A stretch of 64,000 nucleotides of DNA, taken from the NCBI GenBank assembly GCA_026874595.1, contig CM049321.1:7066979-7130978 (forward strand), written 5' to 3'. The notes under the pieces were generated by a model. It was not told the DNA's origin, made no database searches, and saw nothing but the letters and a program-made list of their open reading frames with translations. The position numbers were made by a program, and so were the translations under genes. This stretch comes from Sipunculus nudus. Taxonomy: Eukaryota > Annelida > Sipuncula > Golfingiida > Sipunculidae. This document shows positions 11,861 to 24,488 of this stretch, one piece after another (within the stretch, counting starts at the first letter, position 1; each line of letters begins with the position of its first letter).

Positions 11861-11866
11861 AATAAA
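11861..11866 (+). promoter_or_regulatory. Polyadenylation signal of sPLA2 copy 1
   Basis: AATAAA lies 200 bp after the stop in a block conserved with copy 2, where AATAAA is at 22000-22005. Conservation of the surrounding 3' UTR supports its use. Confidence 0.7.
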
Positions 11867-13317
11867 ATATACTATCCACATACCTTGAAGTTGTATTTTC
11901 CTTTGTCCACTAAAATCAAATGACTCTGTCTATAGAATGCAGAAGATTATTCCCAAACAATAGAATTACGTGGTACATTCAGGTTTAGATAAACCCGTGA
12001 TTAATCCAGGGATGTGGCTCTGACGTCGTTTCAACCACAGTTTAGCTTGGAAGGCCATCGATTTAGGTGTGAGAGAAACCAAATTCAGAGCTAACCGGAA
12101 TGGGGTGTGTGGGTGAGAGAGAGCGCGTGTGTGTGCATGGGACATCGTCTTGTAGGTTTTGCAAGCATCATATTGACTGTTATTCTTTGAGAGGTAATAT
12201 ATGCTGGATACCCTCCCAACTGCCGCAGTCTCAACCACGTGTTTGGCTTTGAGACCAAATTATTCTCTAGACTCTGTGCTCTCCCCAACAGCAACCATGT
12301 CATAATTCAGAAGAGTATTCGAGGATCTTAACACCTATTTGCATTTTTGGTAAATGTTTCTGCAAGGGGCTTTTACAAAGCAGTGGAATGGAGATCAAGA
12401 TTGTAATGAGAACTCTCAAGGCCCAGTCACACCTGAGCTACTGTTATCTGCGACCCCGATTAGTGGTACATGCGATCATGGCGACTGCAGTAATTGTTTG
12501 GCAAAAAAAGGTGATTTCACATATTACGACAAATTTACATGGTCTCATCAGTATTTCGCATTCTTACATGGTCTCATAGCACTACCTCAGTCTCATGTCG
12601 TGTTGCAATTTACCACTGACTGTCAAATGTATGCTTACTTTTACCGATCGATGGTCTATCTTTCATTCTACCTTTCTTGACCGCTAAACAAAGCACTGTC
12701 GAATATTAGTTTTCCGCTTAATCAAACATAACCCTTTTGTTTTTTCTTCGGACTACCTCTAGTCTTAGCTTGTTTCTTGTGCAGGTACTAACATCTTTCC
12801 ACTTGCAATCCTCAGTGACCTTTTATGATAGCAGGTGAGTATTTTCGCACAACAGCTACGACCAAGGACAAGGGAAATGCAGTAATCCCTCGCGTCTACC
12901 TATATGCAATATTTGATGAATTTTAAATAAACTTAGTTCCTTAAAAATTCGCCATGCTCATGTTATTTCCCTCTCTCTGATGGACTGTTACCGTAACTAT
13001 GAACCGAAAGGATAAAGGTGTATTTTTCTTTTAAAAAATATAAATATACGTTTAAACCATTTCGTTATGGAAAAGCTAAGAGTAATTTGGTGACGTCATT
13101 AAATGTAATTTTTTTTCTTATATTATATACAATTACGAACGTCTATTCAAAGATATTTAAAAAGTCAGGACATAACATTTGGTATGGAACTAATTGCTCA
13201 AACATCTGGCTAATGGAGCAATGTTTGATTCATTCAGCATTCATACCTACCCCCACACACACATATGTATTTATATGTATATGTAATTATTTATTTATGT
13301 TTATACCTTCATCCGTC

Positions 13318-13396
<79 letters not shown>

Positions 13397-13660
13397 CCTT
13401 GAGGTCCATCATTGCTCAACATGCAGTTACTTCCAAAGACAAAATGGTAGACATATCCTGCGAACAGCAACAGCCATATATGTACCTTTAGTTTTTTTTA
13501 TCCGGTATGGACTCTTCCCATGCAACACGATGAAGCATAGAGAGACAAACGTTTATTTCTCCAATATACATTAATCAAACAGTCGTATTTCATAATGAAA
13601 AATATGTGATAAAACTGTATTTAATTTATTTCAGGTAATGGTGTCCATGCAATGGGAAAC

Positions 13661-13700
<40 letters not shown>

Positions 13701-13949
13701 AAGTGACTGAAATTTAAGGGCATTAGACAAATTCACTGATAAATTAGTTACTTTATTTGCCACATTGACGAAAATGAAAAAATTAAATACTATTTTCAGG
13801 AAATAACATAGTTTTAAATTAAAAATTAAAATATAAAATTAATTTATTTGACTCATCTTATTTTTTCAAATATGAATATATTTTACATCATATTATTGCA
13901 CAGTTCAATGTTTTATATGATCAGAAGCGTGTGTCCCGGTGAAATAAAA
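11867..13949. other. Downstream flank of sPLA2 copy 1, partly duplicated
   Basis: About 11880-12480 is repeated behind copy 2 (about 22030-22870), including GGGACATCGTCTT near 12141 and 22563. The homology breaks at a segment resembling a transposon end (about 12417-12500). Long (TA)n tracts lie at 13319-13393 and 13664-13698. ORFs across the first TA tract and at 12354-12680 have no domain and are not called. Confidence 0.6.
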
Positions 13950-14811
13950 CCAAAGAGAGCGGGTGGCGTTTGTTTTAAGTTTGGGTAAGATGCACAATGC
14001 AATATCAGAACATTGCCCTTGAAATAGGATTTGGTTTGAAAGACATATTTATTTGGCACATAAAGTTTCAAAGTGTGTCAGAGTACCATAACAGACAGCA
14101 AGAGGAATTAATAGTCTTGGTTTAGTGTAAGGGCAGGAAGGTCATTTCTCTTAGGGTAACACGTGCCAGCAGGAGTACGTGTCCTTACGGTTAGGGTTGG
14201 AAAGTGTTACTTGTATCCTGCCTTAACTGTTAGCGCAGGAAGGTCTGCCATGGGTAACTAAATCACGGGCGGAGCCAAGGGGATCTGACTTCCGGTGAAG
14301 CATACTTAAACTGGATCCATTATTTTCTTTGAAAGAGTTCCTTGGGTTACTTAATTAGCGAGACCCTTAATGATATTTTCCAAGCCATGCCATCAAAACG
14401 ACATACCACGTTGGAATTTCCAATAAAATCAGAGGATATCATTCAAAATTTTCGGACAATATCAGGGAGAAAATCCAATTTTCAGAACACCCACTAATCT
14501 CAATGATGCATGATGACAGATACGATGTACCGTTAATAACCTCCGAAATCTGACCACCCTGGCACGAAGCTAGACCATTCCACAGACCAGATGGAGTTTT
14601 CGATCGCTTTAGTCTACTGAAATGTGAATTGTTACATATATTTGGGGTAGGGGTTTGCAGGAAGGAGTCTCTTTCAAGATACCCCCGTCATAGGGAGGGC
14701 ACAAACACACACACACACACACATACACATATATATATATATATATATCCATCTATCTATCTCGCTTTCTTTTTGTCTCTCTCACTAATCCCACTCTCTA
14801 TTCTCTCTCTC

Positions 14812-14891
<80 letters not shown>

Positions 14892-15660
14892 CACGTGGAG
14901 TGCAACTGTTTTGTAATGTTTGAGTTATTTTTTATATTTTTTTACATATTTTTTTTATTCGGGGTAACCGCCTCCATATTCATTGCAAGCTTAACTAATA
15001 TACATCTGAAGTGTTCCACTTCCGTTTGGGACTACGTGACAGGGCAGTACGTATGTGGTAGAATGTTTGGAGTTTGTAATGTTTTAATTTGTTTACATAC
15101 ACGGATGATGTTAGGTTTAATATGCATATGCATCATTACTATTAATATAAAAGATTTTACATGTGTTTTTTTTTTACCTGGAACGGGATCTATGTAACCC
15201 GCGTCATCAGCACTGGAATTTTAATTAGAGGCGCCTTTGGGGCATCAGTTGGCAGGTCCATCGTACTCGCTGTCTTCCGTAACAGTGACACCCTTCGAAA
15301 ACGTCAGGCAGTGGAACTCCTGTGTTGGATATTTCTTTCGCCCGCGTAGAGCAAACGTTCCTTTGATCACAATTAGTAATACATTCCTCCCGCAAAGTTT
15401 ATACACTGCAGTCGTTCCTGAGGTCCTTTGTGTGACCACTGCATCTAATGGTAAGGTTCTCTGGGCAGGAACATCAGGGTGTGCACAGACCTCAGATTTG
15501 TATTCAGACGACTGGAAGCGTGGTCTTGTATTATGGATGGAGCCCAAATTTTAAAAATTCGACACCCCATCTCGTTTTTATTATTCTTGACCCAGTGCCA
15601 GAACGGATGTTATCAGACCAATGAAAGCGGGTGTCGCATGTTCAAAATTACACGAAGAAT
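13950..15660. mobile_element. TIR-bounded non-autonomous repeat element, copy B, with hairpin junction
   Basis: The left end at about 13950-14030 matches 310-390. The right end at about 15530-15570 and another left end at 15600-15655 rebuild the hairpin junction. Internal homologies to copy A are at 14958-15055 and 15200-15260. Compound microsatellites (CA)n(TA)n and (TC)n(TA)n fill 14700-14889. No transposase is visible. The element lies about 1.5 kb upstream of sPLA2 copy 2, as copy A lies upstream of copy 1. Confidence 0.55.
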
Positions 15661-17106
15661 GTCTGAGACACTGCAGTGAGATGTGTGTATATATTTTTAT
15701 TGTTTAAATGCACACTTATTGTGTTAAGTTTAATGCTTAATTTTAACATATGGTTTGACGATACTAATGTTACTAGAGACAAGATATGGTAGAAACATTT
15801 CTGGTTAATAAAAAATATCAGTTCGTAAATGTTCTTTCTTGTGAATCTAAAATAGCGTAAAATAGAAAAAAAGCCGTTACGGGTAACAAGAACCAATCAT
15901 GCTACCAACATACAACATCATTCTTGTTTACTAATTTTACATTAAGTAAATTTACGCAATACAGAGGTTGCCTAAGCTAAATTTTATAATCTATATTAAA
16001 TTACTCTGTCACTTTAATAAAGCTTTGTTTTCTCTTGAAAGGCTTTTATTTAGAACTGAGTGAACTAAGAGGTATTGTAGCGAATGGGACGGCTGTCTGT
16101 TTGGCGAGCATGCGATTGCCTTGGTTTGACCAGGGAAGCTATGGAAAAATGTTGTATGCTAACGAATCTGAAGCTAAAGCTGAAACCAAAAATCACCTAG
16201 ATTATGACTGGGGATTCATTTTTAAACCAAAAAGAGTATTATGAGTATATCGCACCCTTTACTTGCATTTTTCACTTGGATTAAAGCTATTATTCCGTTG
16301 CAAGTCTCGCTAGTTAAGTAACACTGCAGATAGAAGGAAACGACTTGTACCTCGCACCCGGACATTCTTTAAAGATATTAAGACGAAACTGTGGTAAACT
16401 CAAATTGAAGGGCCCTCAGCCTAAGGAAAAAAATTGATATTCAATAAACTTCTTTACGTGAAAGGTTTATTCAAACTTACAAAACCTCACACCTCCTAGG
16501 CTACTGTCTAGTATAAAACAAAAGATATTTTTCTCGCCCTTGCAGACAGACTTTTATTTTCATATGGTATGATGTTACAAAGTTTAATTCAGTCACAGTG
16601 TCGGTTTGTACAAGACCACAGTAACACTTATACAAACTATGTCACAGGGTGTTTCAAGTACAATGTTTACTTCTTTACGCACCCACGTCGTCGTATATCA
16701 ACTAGTTACCCGGTCAATAAGATCGCGCACTTACGTCAGAAACATCATCCTTATCATCCCCTACCTTTAATAAATGGTGCTTGGTTCCAGTAAGGTTTAG
16801 TTTATCTTCCGTATAAACCTCTCAAAGAACCAGGTCAAAATATTTGGACCACTTCAGATCCCTGCAGCTACTGTCCTCGAAAGGTTTTGCTTCCTTATAC
16901 CACCGGCCAGACCGGTTAGAGTATTTATGATACACTGACAGTTTTATTACATATAATCAGTAATAACATTTGCGTGTAGGTGTTAAGCACATTATAAAGA
17001 AACTCTTATAATTTCCCCCTTTGTACGACATAGAAATAAGGTAACGACTTTATGATAAAAAAAACTTCCTCTTGAATCTTCCCGGTGAACACTGGAAAAT
17101 GTATAT
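15661..17106. other. Upstream region of sPLA2 copy 2
   Basis: About 15900-16300 corresponds to about 3540-3960, and 16570-16790 to 4497-4735, in the same order as upstream of copy 1. A 69-codon ORF (16035-16244) lies in duplicated non-coding sequence whose partner upstream of copy 1 is not open, so I do not call it a gene. Confidence 0.55.
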
Positions 17107-17127
17107 GGGGGGGGGGGGGGGGGGGGG
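17107..17127 (+). repeat. G21 homopolymer just upstream of sPLA2 copy 2
   Basis: Twenty-one consecutive G residues end 44 bp before the ATG. The matching site in copy 1 has only four (5060-5063). It may form a G-quadruplex or alter transcription; assembly or slippage error is also possible. Confidence 0.85.
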
Positions 17128-17171
17128 CTTGAAACCCTGAGGGCACAGCAGTCCACTAAGGACTGTGTAAA

Positions 17172-17217
17172 ATGGCGGCCTTCAAGAGCATCGTTTTGAT
17201 GACCATTCTGGCAACTG
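17172..17217 (+). pseudogene. sPLA2 copy 2 exon 1: signal peptide
   Basis: The leader begins MAAFK and differs from copy 1 at only a few positions. Length, phase and donor are the same as in copy 1. Confidence 0.8.
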
Positions 17218-17753
17218 GTAAGTCTTAAACACAAATATCTACTTTTAACCTATAGATTATACGTGTATAATAATTATATGCACACGCACATACATATTTA
17301 CCTAAAATTCTTTCCTTCTTACTGTATATCACAGCTTCATTCTTCACATATATGCGTACAGATTTCATATTCTTACTTCTGACCACATATCGGATTTTAA
17401 GAGTCTTTATGTGCGTGTGAGGCTTTGGATAAAAATAATTATTTTTTAGTTTATATTTATCCATACATTTAGATATAACTGGTGATTTTATGATATAAGC
17501 ATTAGCCTAGAAGTAAATAATATAAATAACAAGGGGATTTAATAGATGTGGAGATTAACAAATCAGTAGAGGGAAATACTTTAACACTGGGCCTATACAA
17601 TACATTAAAAACTGCAAATGCACGCGAAGTTGGTGCATCTTACACTGTAAGGCTTCTTAGTAATATATTTTTGCAGGCTGTCCCCAAAATCCACCCACAA
17701 AAGAGTTCTAGCATTTTCAACATTCCATATATAATGTGAGTATATACTTTCAG

Positions 17754-17922
17754 TATGTCTCAACGCTGTAGTGAGCGAATCACAAAAACGAGATCTGGTG
17801 AGTCTCGGACTTCTGCTTTTAAAAGAGGCGAGACTCAGCCCGAAACAGATAGCCAGACTTAACGGACATGGTAACTTCTGTGGCCTGGGAGGGAGCGGCA
17901 AACCAGTGGATTCTCTCGATAG
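17754..17922 (+). pseudogene. sPLA2 copy 2 exon 2: pro-region and calcium loop
   Basis: A strong acceptor TTTCAG ends at 17753, giving a 169-nt exon, the same length as copy 3 exon 2 and 15 nt longer than copy 1. A weaker acceptor (GTAG, about 15 nt further on) would also keep the frame. The exon is open and encodes ARLNGHGNFCGLGGSG and PVDSLDR. Confidence 0.75.
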
Positions 17923-17984
17923 GTGAGATATACAATTTTGTATTTTTCATTTTGGTTAATTTTTTTTCTGGTCTAGTTTTTATA

Positions 17985-18344
17985 AATAATAATAATAATA
18001 ATTATAACAATTATAATATTATAATGATAATAATAAATAATAATTTAATAATATAATAATATAATAATAAAAATAATAATAATAAATAAAGAATATAATA
18101 ATATAATAATAAAAATAATAATTATCATTATTAGTTGTAGTAGTATTATTAGTATTATTATCAAAATAGCACTAGGCTATTGATTCCAGCTATTGTTTCA
18201 ATATTAGATGTGCTAACTTCACAATGTTCTCTTCTAATCTAGTTTTCTTCTCGATAATTATTTTAGATTTTTTTATCATTATTTATTGCTGTTGTTCACT
18301 AGGTATGAGTTGGGATGGTTTTTAATAATGTTAATAAAAATGAA

Positions 18345-18378
<34 letters not shown>

Positions 18379-18445
18379 GATATAATTATAATATAAAAAA
18401 TAATAATGTTAATAATAAATAAATAAAATGATAATTAAATTTTTA

Positions 18446-18495
<50 letters not shown>

Positions 18496-18690
18496 GGCAT
18501 TCGTGATTACAGGTATTGTTTCAATATTAGTTGGGATTTGCACACTTCATAAGGTTTTCTTCTAGTCAAATTTTCATCTACAATATTTTTATAATAGTTT
18601 ATATAATTATTATTTATTTCTATTCATAATTAAGTGTAAGATGGGATTGCTCTTTAATAATATTATTAATAATAATGAAAGTAATAATAA

Positions 18691-18721
<31 letters not shown>

Positions 18722-18760
18722 TTATCATTATCATTATTATTAAGTTAAAATTTGTCAATA
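17985..18760. repeat. (AAT)n and (ATT)n microsatellite field in intron 2 of copy 2
   Basis: Repeated AAT-type runs (about 17985-18120, 18345-18378, 18680-18720) and complementary ATT-type runs (about 18447-18495) alternate. Opposing runs could pair into a hairpin. The equivalent part of copy 1 has only a short AAT tract (about 8340-8385), so this is an expansion in copy 2. Confidence 0.8.
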
Positions 18761-20710
18761 ATTTCATGATTATAGACATTGTTTATATTAGATGGGATGT
18801 GCCAAGCTTACGCGAACAGTTTGCTTTATAATCCAATGGAATTTCATAGAGTCAACGACAGCCTCGGTATGGTCAGCCTCTTTAAACCTGACCCGTGAAT
18901 AATAAATTTTCCATATGGGGCAAGAGACAGAAGAGTGGTTCACCAGCTCAAAAAGGCACATTCTTAATCACGTCACTGTAACACTTTCTCTGTGTTATTT
19001 TACAGATACAGACTATGTATAGTTTCATATTTTTGTGGCTTGTACATTCATGTATTTTTGAAACCGAATATATTAGGTAAACATTGTACTCACAAATATC
19101 GCAACGAAGCTTGTCATAGAAAGTGAATCGAGATATGAAGAATTAGTTATACCAATGCCAGAGGGCGATGTATTAAGGCTGCATTGTTATTTATGTTCCC
19201 TTGTAAGCAACGTTACTAAAAGGAAAAGCTATGTCAGGATGTTGGTGAAATTACTAGCATCCATAATTCTTTTCCATCTGACACTCTCTGTTTTCCATCT
19301 AACACTTTCTGTTTTCCGGCCAAGGGCCAAGTGTCTTATACTAATATTACGGGATGCATTTGTTTGAGAGCTCACCTGTGATCCATACATACTGTTGGTG
19401 AACCGTAATGCATTTTTCCATAACACAAAATTTAATTAGCATACCTTTAAGGACACACACATACCCTTACACACATATATTATCATCATTTGATTCAGTT
19501 ATTAAAAGATAAATGAAACGAAAATTAATGGCCTCTTCTTTTCATAAAAAAGTAGTACATAAATGAAGAAGTGTAAATTATTATTAATTACCTCCGCGGG
19601 GTTATGTTTTGATGACGCTGTCTATGTGTTTGTCTCTTAAGAACATTACTCAACAGATCATTAACGGATTTTGATTAAAAAAAATCAGGATATCTCGGCA
19701 ATAAAACAAGGAATAAATGATTGCATTTTAGGATAAATAACCCCGGAATGGGTGTTTTATGGGGTTTATAGCACATTTGTTTAAATGAGGACGTAACATG
19801 TGACGATATGGCCATTTTTGGAGTGCGAGTCGTGACGTCACAAAGGACAATGACATCATGCCACGTGTACGTGCCGTTTCAGTAAATCAGCGTTCAGCAT
19901 GGGACCCCTTTATAAAGAAAATGTTCAATTTCTGACAATACCATATGGCAGTAAGTCTATCGATCTGCTCTTGCGGAATTATTGTTATTATTATTATCTA
20001 TTTTATTATTATTATTATTATTATTATTATACCATACTTAAATCAAAAGTATTCAAAAAAGCTTTCTAATGTACATTTATTGTAAAGTAATAAACGGAAA
20101 GCATTTACAGGTCACTGTAAAAAAATACCCAAGTTACCCAAAGTTACCCAAGGACTAATAATTATGCAGTATAAACCGATTAAACAACAATAATTATAGG
20201 ATATGTTTAATTGACTAGACGAGGGAGAATGTTAAAGGTTAAATGTTAAAGAATTTAAATCCTTAATTGTTATTCAGTTTTGGCATATTTCTTTGCATCC
20301 ATGCATGTGGTAATGTTAATGAAATCATTCTCCGAGCAATAGACGATTTCTGTTGAAAAGTGTTATCATTTGGTTTAAAAGAAAGGTATACATTTGTTTC
20401 ATCTGGGTAAGCCATTCTGTAAGCCATTCATTCTGATCATATCACCATATCTATATACTTTTGTATAGATAATACAGTATTCAGGGCCAAAAACTGACCC
20501 CTGGGGTACCAACACAAATAGTCTGATATTTGCATATCTAGGAGAATATGACAACGCGTGGTCCTAAAATCTTGGTTAAGAGAGGAAAATGTTCAGCTAG
20601 GAATTTTCGTTACCAAATTCGCACTGGGTCTATTACACAACTTTCTTAACACTTTCTGATAAAAGTTCTAGGAGAAACAAATACACACACACCTATATGT
20701 TATATAATAT

Positions 20711-20754
<44 letters not shown>
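20711..20754. repeat. (TA)n tract just before exon 3 of sPLA2 copy 2
   Basis: The TA run ends 14 bases before the exon 3 acceptor at 20767-20768. It is the counterpart of the copy 1 tract, without the pogo insertion. A second TA run (20895-20951) starts 14 bases after the exon 3 donor. Confidence 0.9.
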
Positions 20755-20757
<3 letters not shown>

Positions 20758-20768
20758 ATGCCTTGCAG

Positions 20769-20881
20769 GTGATGCGAGGTGCACGACAAGTGTTATGCAG
20801 GGAAACCAATATAGTGCTGGAAACCCTTTCATCTGCAACCGTACCTGCATACATGTCTGTTCAAGTCCTGTCGCTGCATTG
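20769..20881 (+). pseudogene. sPLA2 copy 2 exon 3 with TGA and TAG
   Basis: Aligned with copy 1, the first codon TGC has become TGA, and TGG fifteen codons in has become TAG. The motif CEVHDKCY and later cysteines remain. Two codons are missing relative to copy 1. Both splice sites are intact. Confidence 0.85.
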
Positions 20882-20891
20882 GTATTAATTC

Positions 20892-20933
<42 letters not shown>

Positions 20934-21721
20934 TATATATATATATATATATGTACCTTCACTTGCACATTTACTGTTTCTTTTGGTGTTATAGCAGATA
21001 CTTAAAGATTTTTATTCTGATTAAAAATATTAATTCATTTATTTAATCAATCAATGATTGACGGATTTTAGAATGAAGAATTAAACCTTGAAAACTATCT
21101 AATACGAATAATCTCCGATTGGGCTCTGCCTTTCTGGAGCATCATGCGTAAGCAAATAGCTTGGAAATATTTGACAGCTAAACTGAGACCTCTCTCGCGA
21201 GCAATATTCTCTTGTACGGATTCAGTCAGATCCGTTGTCACATTCCGTCTTGAAGCAAATGGTGTCGGTCTTTTATTTGGTCAGTAATTTGAGACTGAGC
21301 ATAACTTCATGTTATATAAAGCATTCGTCATTCAATGCATCCATGTGTAATTTAGTTGTCTAGCTTAACATCCAAGATTTATTTCAAGAAATTATTGTTT
21401 TTTATGTCTAGAATAATTGTTTGGTTATTGTCAGGTCAGGTAGTAATATTACACCAGGTGCTAAAAGCTGGTTCTAAACGCTAAAAACTGTGACTTTAGT
21501 ATTGCCGGGTGACACTTTATTACGCATATGATCTCTCGATATCACAAGTCGCGATTCCATAGTGAAGGATAGTTTCTACTTTGTCTCAACAAACCTGGTC
21601 GGGGTACTTTCTCACATTTTTTGTAATGTACATGTACTGCTCTGATAAAAAAAATCAGTGATATTACAGCAGTGATTTTTTTGTACAATTTTACTGCGAA
21701 TTATTTATTCCTCCGTTGCAG

Positions 21722-21813
21722 GCCTCTCCTTCACATGCAGTCGTAAGGCATGCGATTGTGATCTGAGTTTCGCCAAATGCCTCAAGCGGTACCGTCATCT
21801 GATCAGAAGTTAA
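21722..21813 (+). pseudogene. sPLA2 copy 2 exon 4: CxCD motif and C-terminus
   Basis: The exon is open, encodes ACDCDLSFAKC and the tail KRYRHLIRS, and ends TAA. It has the same length (92 nt) as in the intact copies and no damage. Confidence 0.8.
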
Positions 21814-21999
21814 AAGCTCCACGTTCTACTGAAGATGCAAGAGCAAGATAAGCAGGAATGAAGATTTTTCTAATGGTACATAGCATCATTTATGAAATCC
21901 CTAAAAAAGTATAGACTGTATAAAAACCCACAGAAATCACAAGATTTGGCAACATATGACATTTGAAGTACATTTTTGTTATGCCACATGAACTGTCAG

Positions 22000-22005
22000 A
22001 ATAAA
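22000..22005 (+). promoter_or_regulatory. Polyadenylation signal of sPLA2 copy 2
   Basis: AATAAA lies in the conserved 3' flank, at nearly the same distance from the stop codon as in copy 1. Confidence 0.65.
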
Positions 22006-22342
22006 ATATACTTTCCACATACCTTAAAGCTGTTTTTCTTTACTTTGTGTATCCACGTTCATTGGTAGATCAGATCTATTGCTCTGTCTATAGAATGCAG
22101 ATGAATATTCCGAAACAATAGAAATTACGTCATACAATTCAGGTTTTTATAAATATCGGTATTAATCCAAGAATGTCTGTTATAAAAATATTGGGACGAA
22201 TATATAACAGTTCAGATTTTAATATGAGCTCCATACATATTTTTATATGTCGGTGGCGCACATGTCCGGCCTTCCAACCGTTACACTTGTAAAGCAAGGT
22301 TCATCAGCGAGACAGTTCGGTCGGCTTTTATCCGCATCCCGA

Positions 22343-22346
<4 letters not shown>

Positions 22347-22400
<54 letters not shown>
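22347..22400. repeat. (TA)n microsatellite behind sPLA2 copy 2
   Basis: An uninterrupted TA run sits inside the duplicated 3' flank. Copy 1 has no TA run at the matching place near 11990-12010. Confidence 0.9.
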
Positions 22401-22403
<3 letters not shown>

Positions 22404-22812
22404 TGCATCGTCGTTTCAACCACATATGTCCAGTTTGGAAGCCCATCGATTTAGAAGCGTGAGGAAAACAAAATTAGAGATAAACAGGATAAGCGAATGT
22501 GGTTTGGTGGGTGGGTGATTGTGCGTTCGTGTGAGAGAGAGAGGTAAAGGAGAGAGTGTATGGGACATCGTCTTATAGGTTCTGCCAGAATCATATTGAC
22601 TGTTATTCACTGACAGGAAATACATGCCGGCTGCCATTCCGACTGCCCTAGTCTCAGCTACATGTTTAGCATTGGAACCAAATTAATCACTAGAAACTGC
22701 AACCATGTTATAATGCAGAATTGTATTCCAGGATCCTAACATCTATTTGTCCTTGGGTAAATGTTTTGGCCAGGGGGTTTACAAAGGAGTTGAACGGAGA
22801 TCAAGATTGAGA

Positions 22813-24435
22813 ATTTGAACTCAGCAGACCCAGTCACACCTGAGCTACTGTTATCTGCGACCCTGGGGGCCTATGTGATCATACGTCTCGCAAGGGTGTT
22901 TGCGAGCAAAACCCTTTCGCAAGCCTCTCGCAGAGTGATTTTGGATGTGATCAAAACGTTCGCAAACTGACTAAAAGGCGCAGGCTCTCGTAAATTTGCG
23001 AATTTCAAAAACCTCTCGCAGCGGTCTGCGTAGCCTCTTTTGGCCCTGTCCATGCACGGCAGAGTACCGAGACACGGTCAATGCTTCATGTTTTAATACA
23101 AACACAAACATTCAATGTTTAACATTCGTATACTCTTTGAATATAATCCAAGGTGAGTGTATATTTATATATATATATATATATTCCTTAATATGCATAT
23201 ATATGTATGTATGTATGTTTATATATCAGTAATGTTAAATATAATTATTCTATATTGTTATGAAATAAATATTCCTTCTCTTACAGAATCGGCATACTTT
23301 GTGCATATACAATTTTAAATACCTAAATAGAGAATCTTAAAATACATAGTAAGTAGGAAATGCATATTTTAAGAAAAATATTTAATTCTTAGTGCTTAGA
23401 AATATATTTGTCTAATTGTAAATGAAAATTAATTAATCTGAAGTCTCAGAACTGAGTTTCCATTTCAATGACATCAATTGATGTATAGAACGTTTATAAA
23501 ATAATATATATCATACATAAATAAATATCATATATATATATTATATTATATATAAACAGTATTCCATGAACTGAATTAGCTGATTAAAAGATTATCACTT
23601 CTGCTTGCATCGGTGCTATCGGTTCTGTCGGTGTTTCTCTGCATGATTGGTTCACACTTGTGTCAAATCAGAAAATTACTTAGCTTGCTAAATTATCAAA
23701 TTTATATTACATGAATCTATACCACTTCAGATAAATGGGAATTATGAACGTTCATTCTTACATTTTATTTTTTTATGAATAAGATTTTTGCAATATCTAA
23801 AACAATCATATGATATAAATCCCTTTGAAATATTCCTGATTTTGAACATATATTTCTCTATTATCACTGCAATTATATATAAATTTTACCGAATCTCAAC
23901 AACCAGTCTAGAACATATGTATATGTGATAATGTTTAATATTATAACAATAACAAGTGCACGATCAAACAATATACTGAAGCATGTGCGCATATAAATCG
24001 TGTTAATTTAGAGTAATGCATTACACAAGTATCATAAAGAGTAAATATCACATATATAGCGTATTTCTCTCAATGAGTCATGATGATTATGACAGATATT
24101 CAAGTGTAAATATACAAGTTTAACTATATTTTGTGGATGTTTACAAGGCGTTCAGATAAATAATGTAATTAAAAATGCAATTCAGAGATGCGTCGGATTC
24201 GGCGTTGGAAAACGCAGCGAAAGTTACTGTGTTCAACGCCCCTCTCTTCACCCACCCTTCGAGCCTTTAAGAAAAAAATCGTGATGTGTACAAATAACGT
24301 CAGCGATGAGTTCTAAACTCTCAGCTTAGCGACAGGTATGATTTCTGGATTTTCTGTCCCGCGTGCCTTTAAAAACCTGAAATCCAGTCTGAAATAATTC
24401 TACCGGTATATCATTTTTGTAACCTTAATCTTCTT

Positions 24436-24488
<53 letters not shown>

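Larger units (their letters stand above)
17172..21813 (+). pseudogene. Secreted phospholipase A2, copy 2 (two in-frame stops)
   Basis: The exons correspond one to one with copy 1: 17172-17217, 17754-17922, 20769-20881 and 21722-21813. Donors (GTAAGT, GTGAGA, GTATTA), acceptors and phases 1, 2, 1 are all kept. Exons 1, 2 and 4 are open, with a signal peptide, a calcium loop FCGLGGSG, CDCD and the tail KRYRHLIRS. Exon 3 has TGA at 20770-20772 in place of the first active-site cysteine and TAG at 20812-20814 in place of a tryptophan. The catalytic His-Asp codons are present between them. Translation would stop before the active site, so no lipase is expected. The open exons and conserved AATAAA (22000) suggest recent loss. 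A transcript could exist without coding an enzyme. Alternative use of another exon 3 was looked for between 17.9 and 21.7 kb and not seen. Confidence 0.82.

Noticed and set aside
13018-13491. 157-codon ORF
   Set aside because: About a third of it is a (TA)n microsatellite read as Tyr-Ile. It has no domain and no support from the paralogous region.
16035-16244. 69-codon ORF upstream of copy 2
   Set aside because: The duplicated partner near 3690-3920 is not open in this frame, so no coding constraint is seen.
20770-20772. TGA in sPLA2 copy 2 as a selenocysteine codon replacing cysteine
   Set aside because: A TGA at a cysteine position is suggestive, but a second stop (TAG) lies 14 codons later in the same exon and I see no SECIS-like element in the conserved 3' flank, so simple gene decay fits better.
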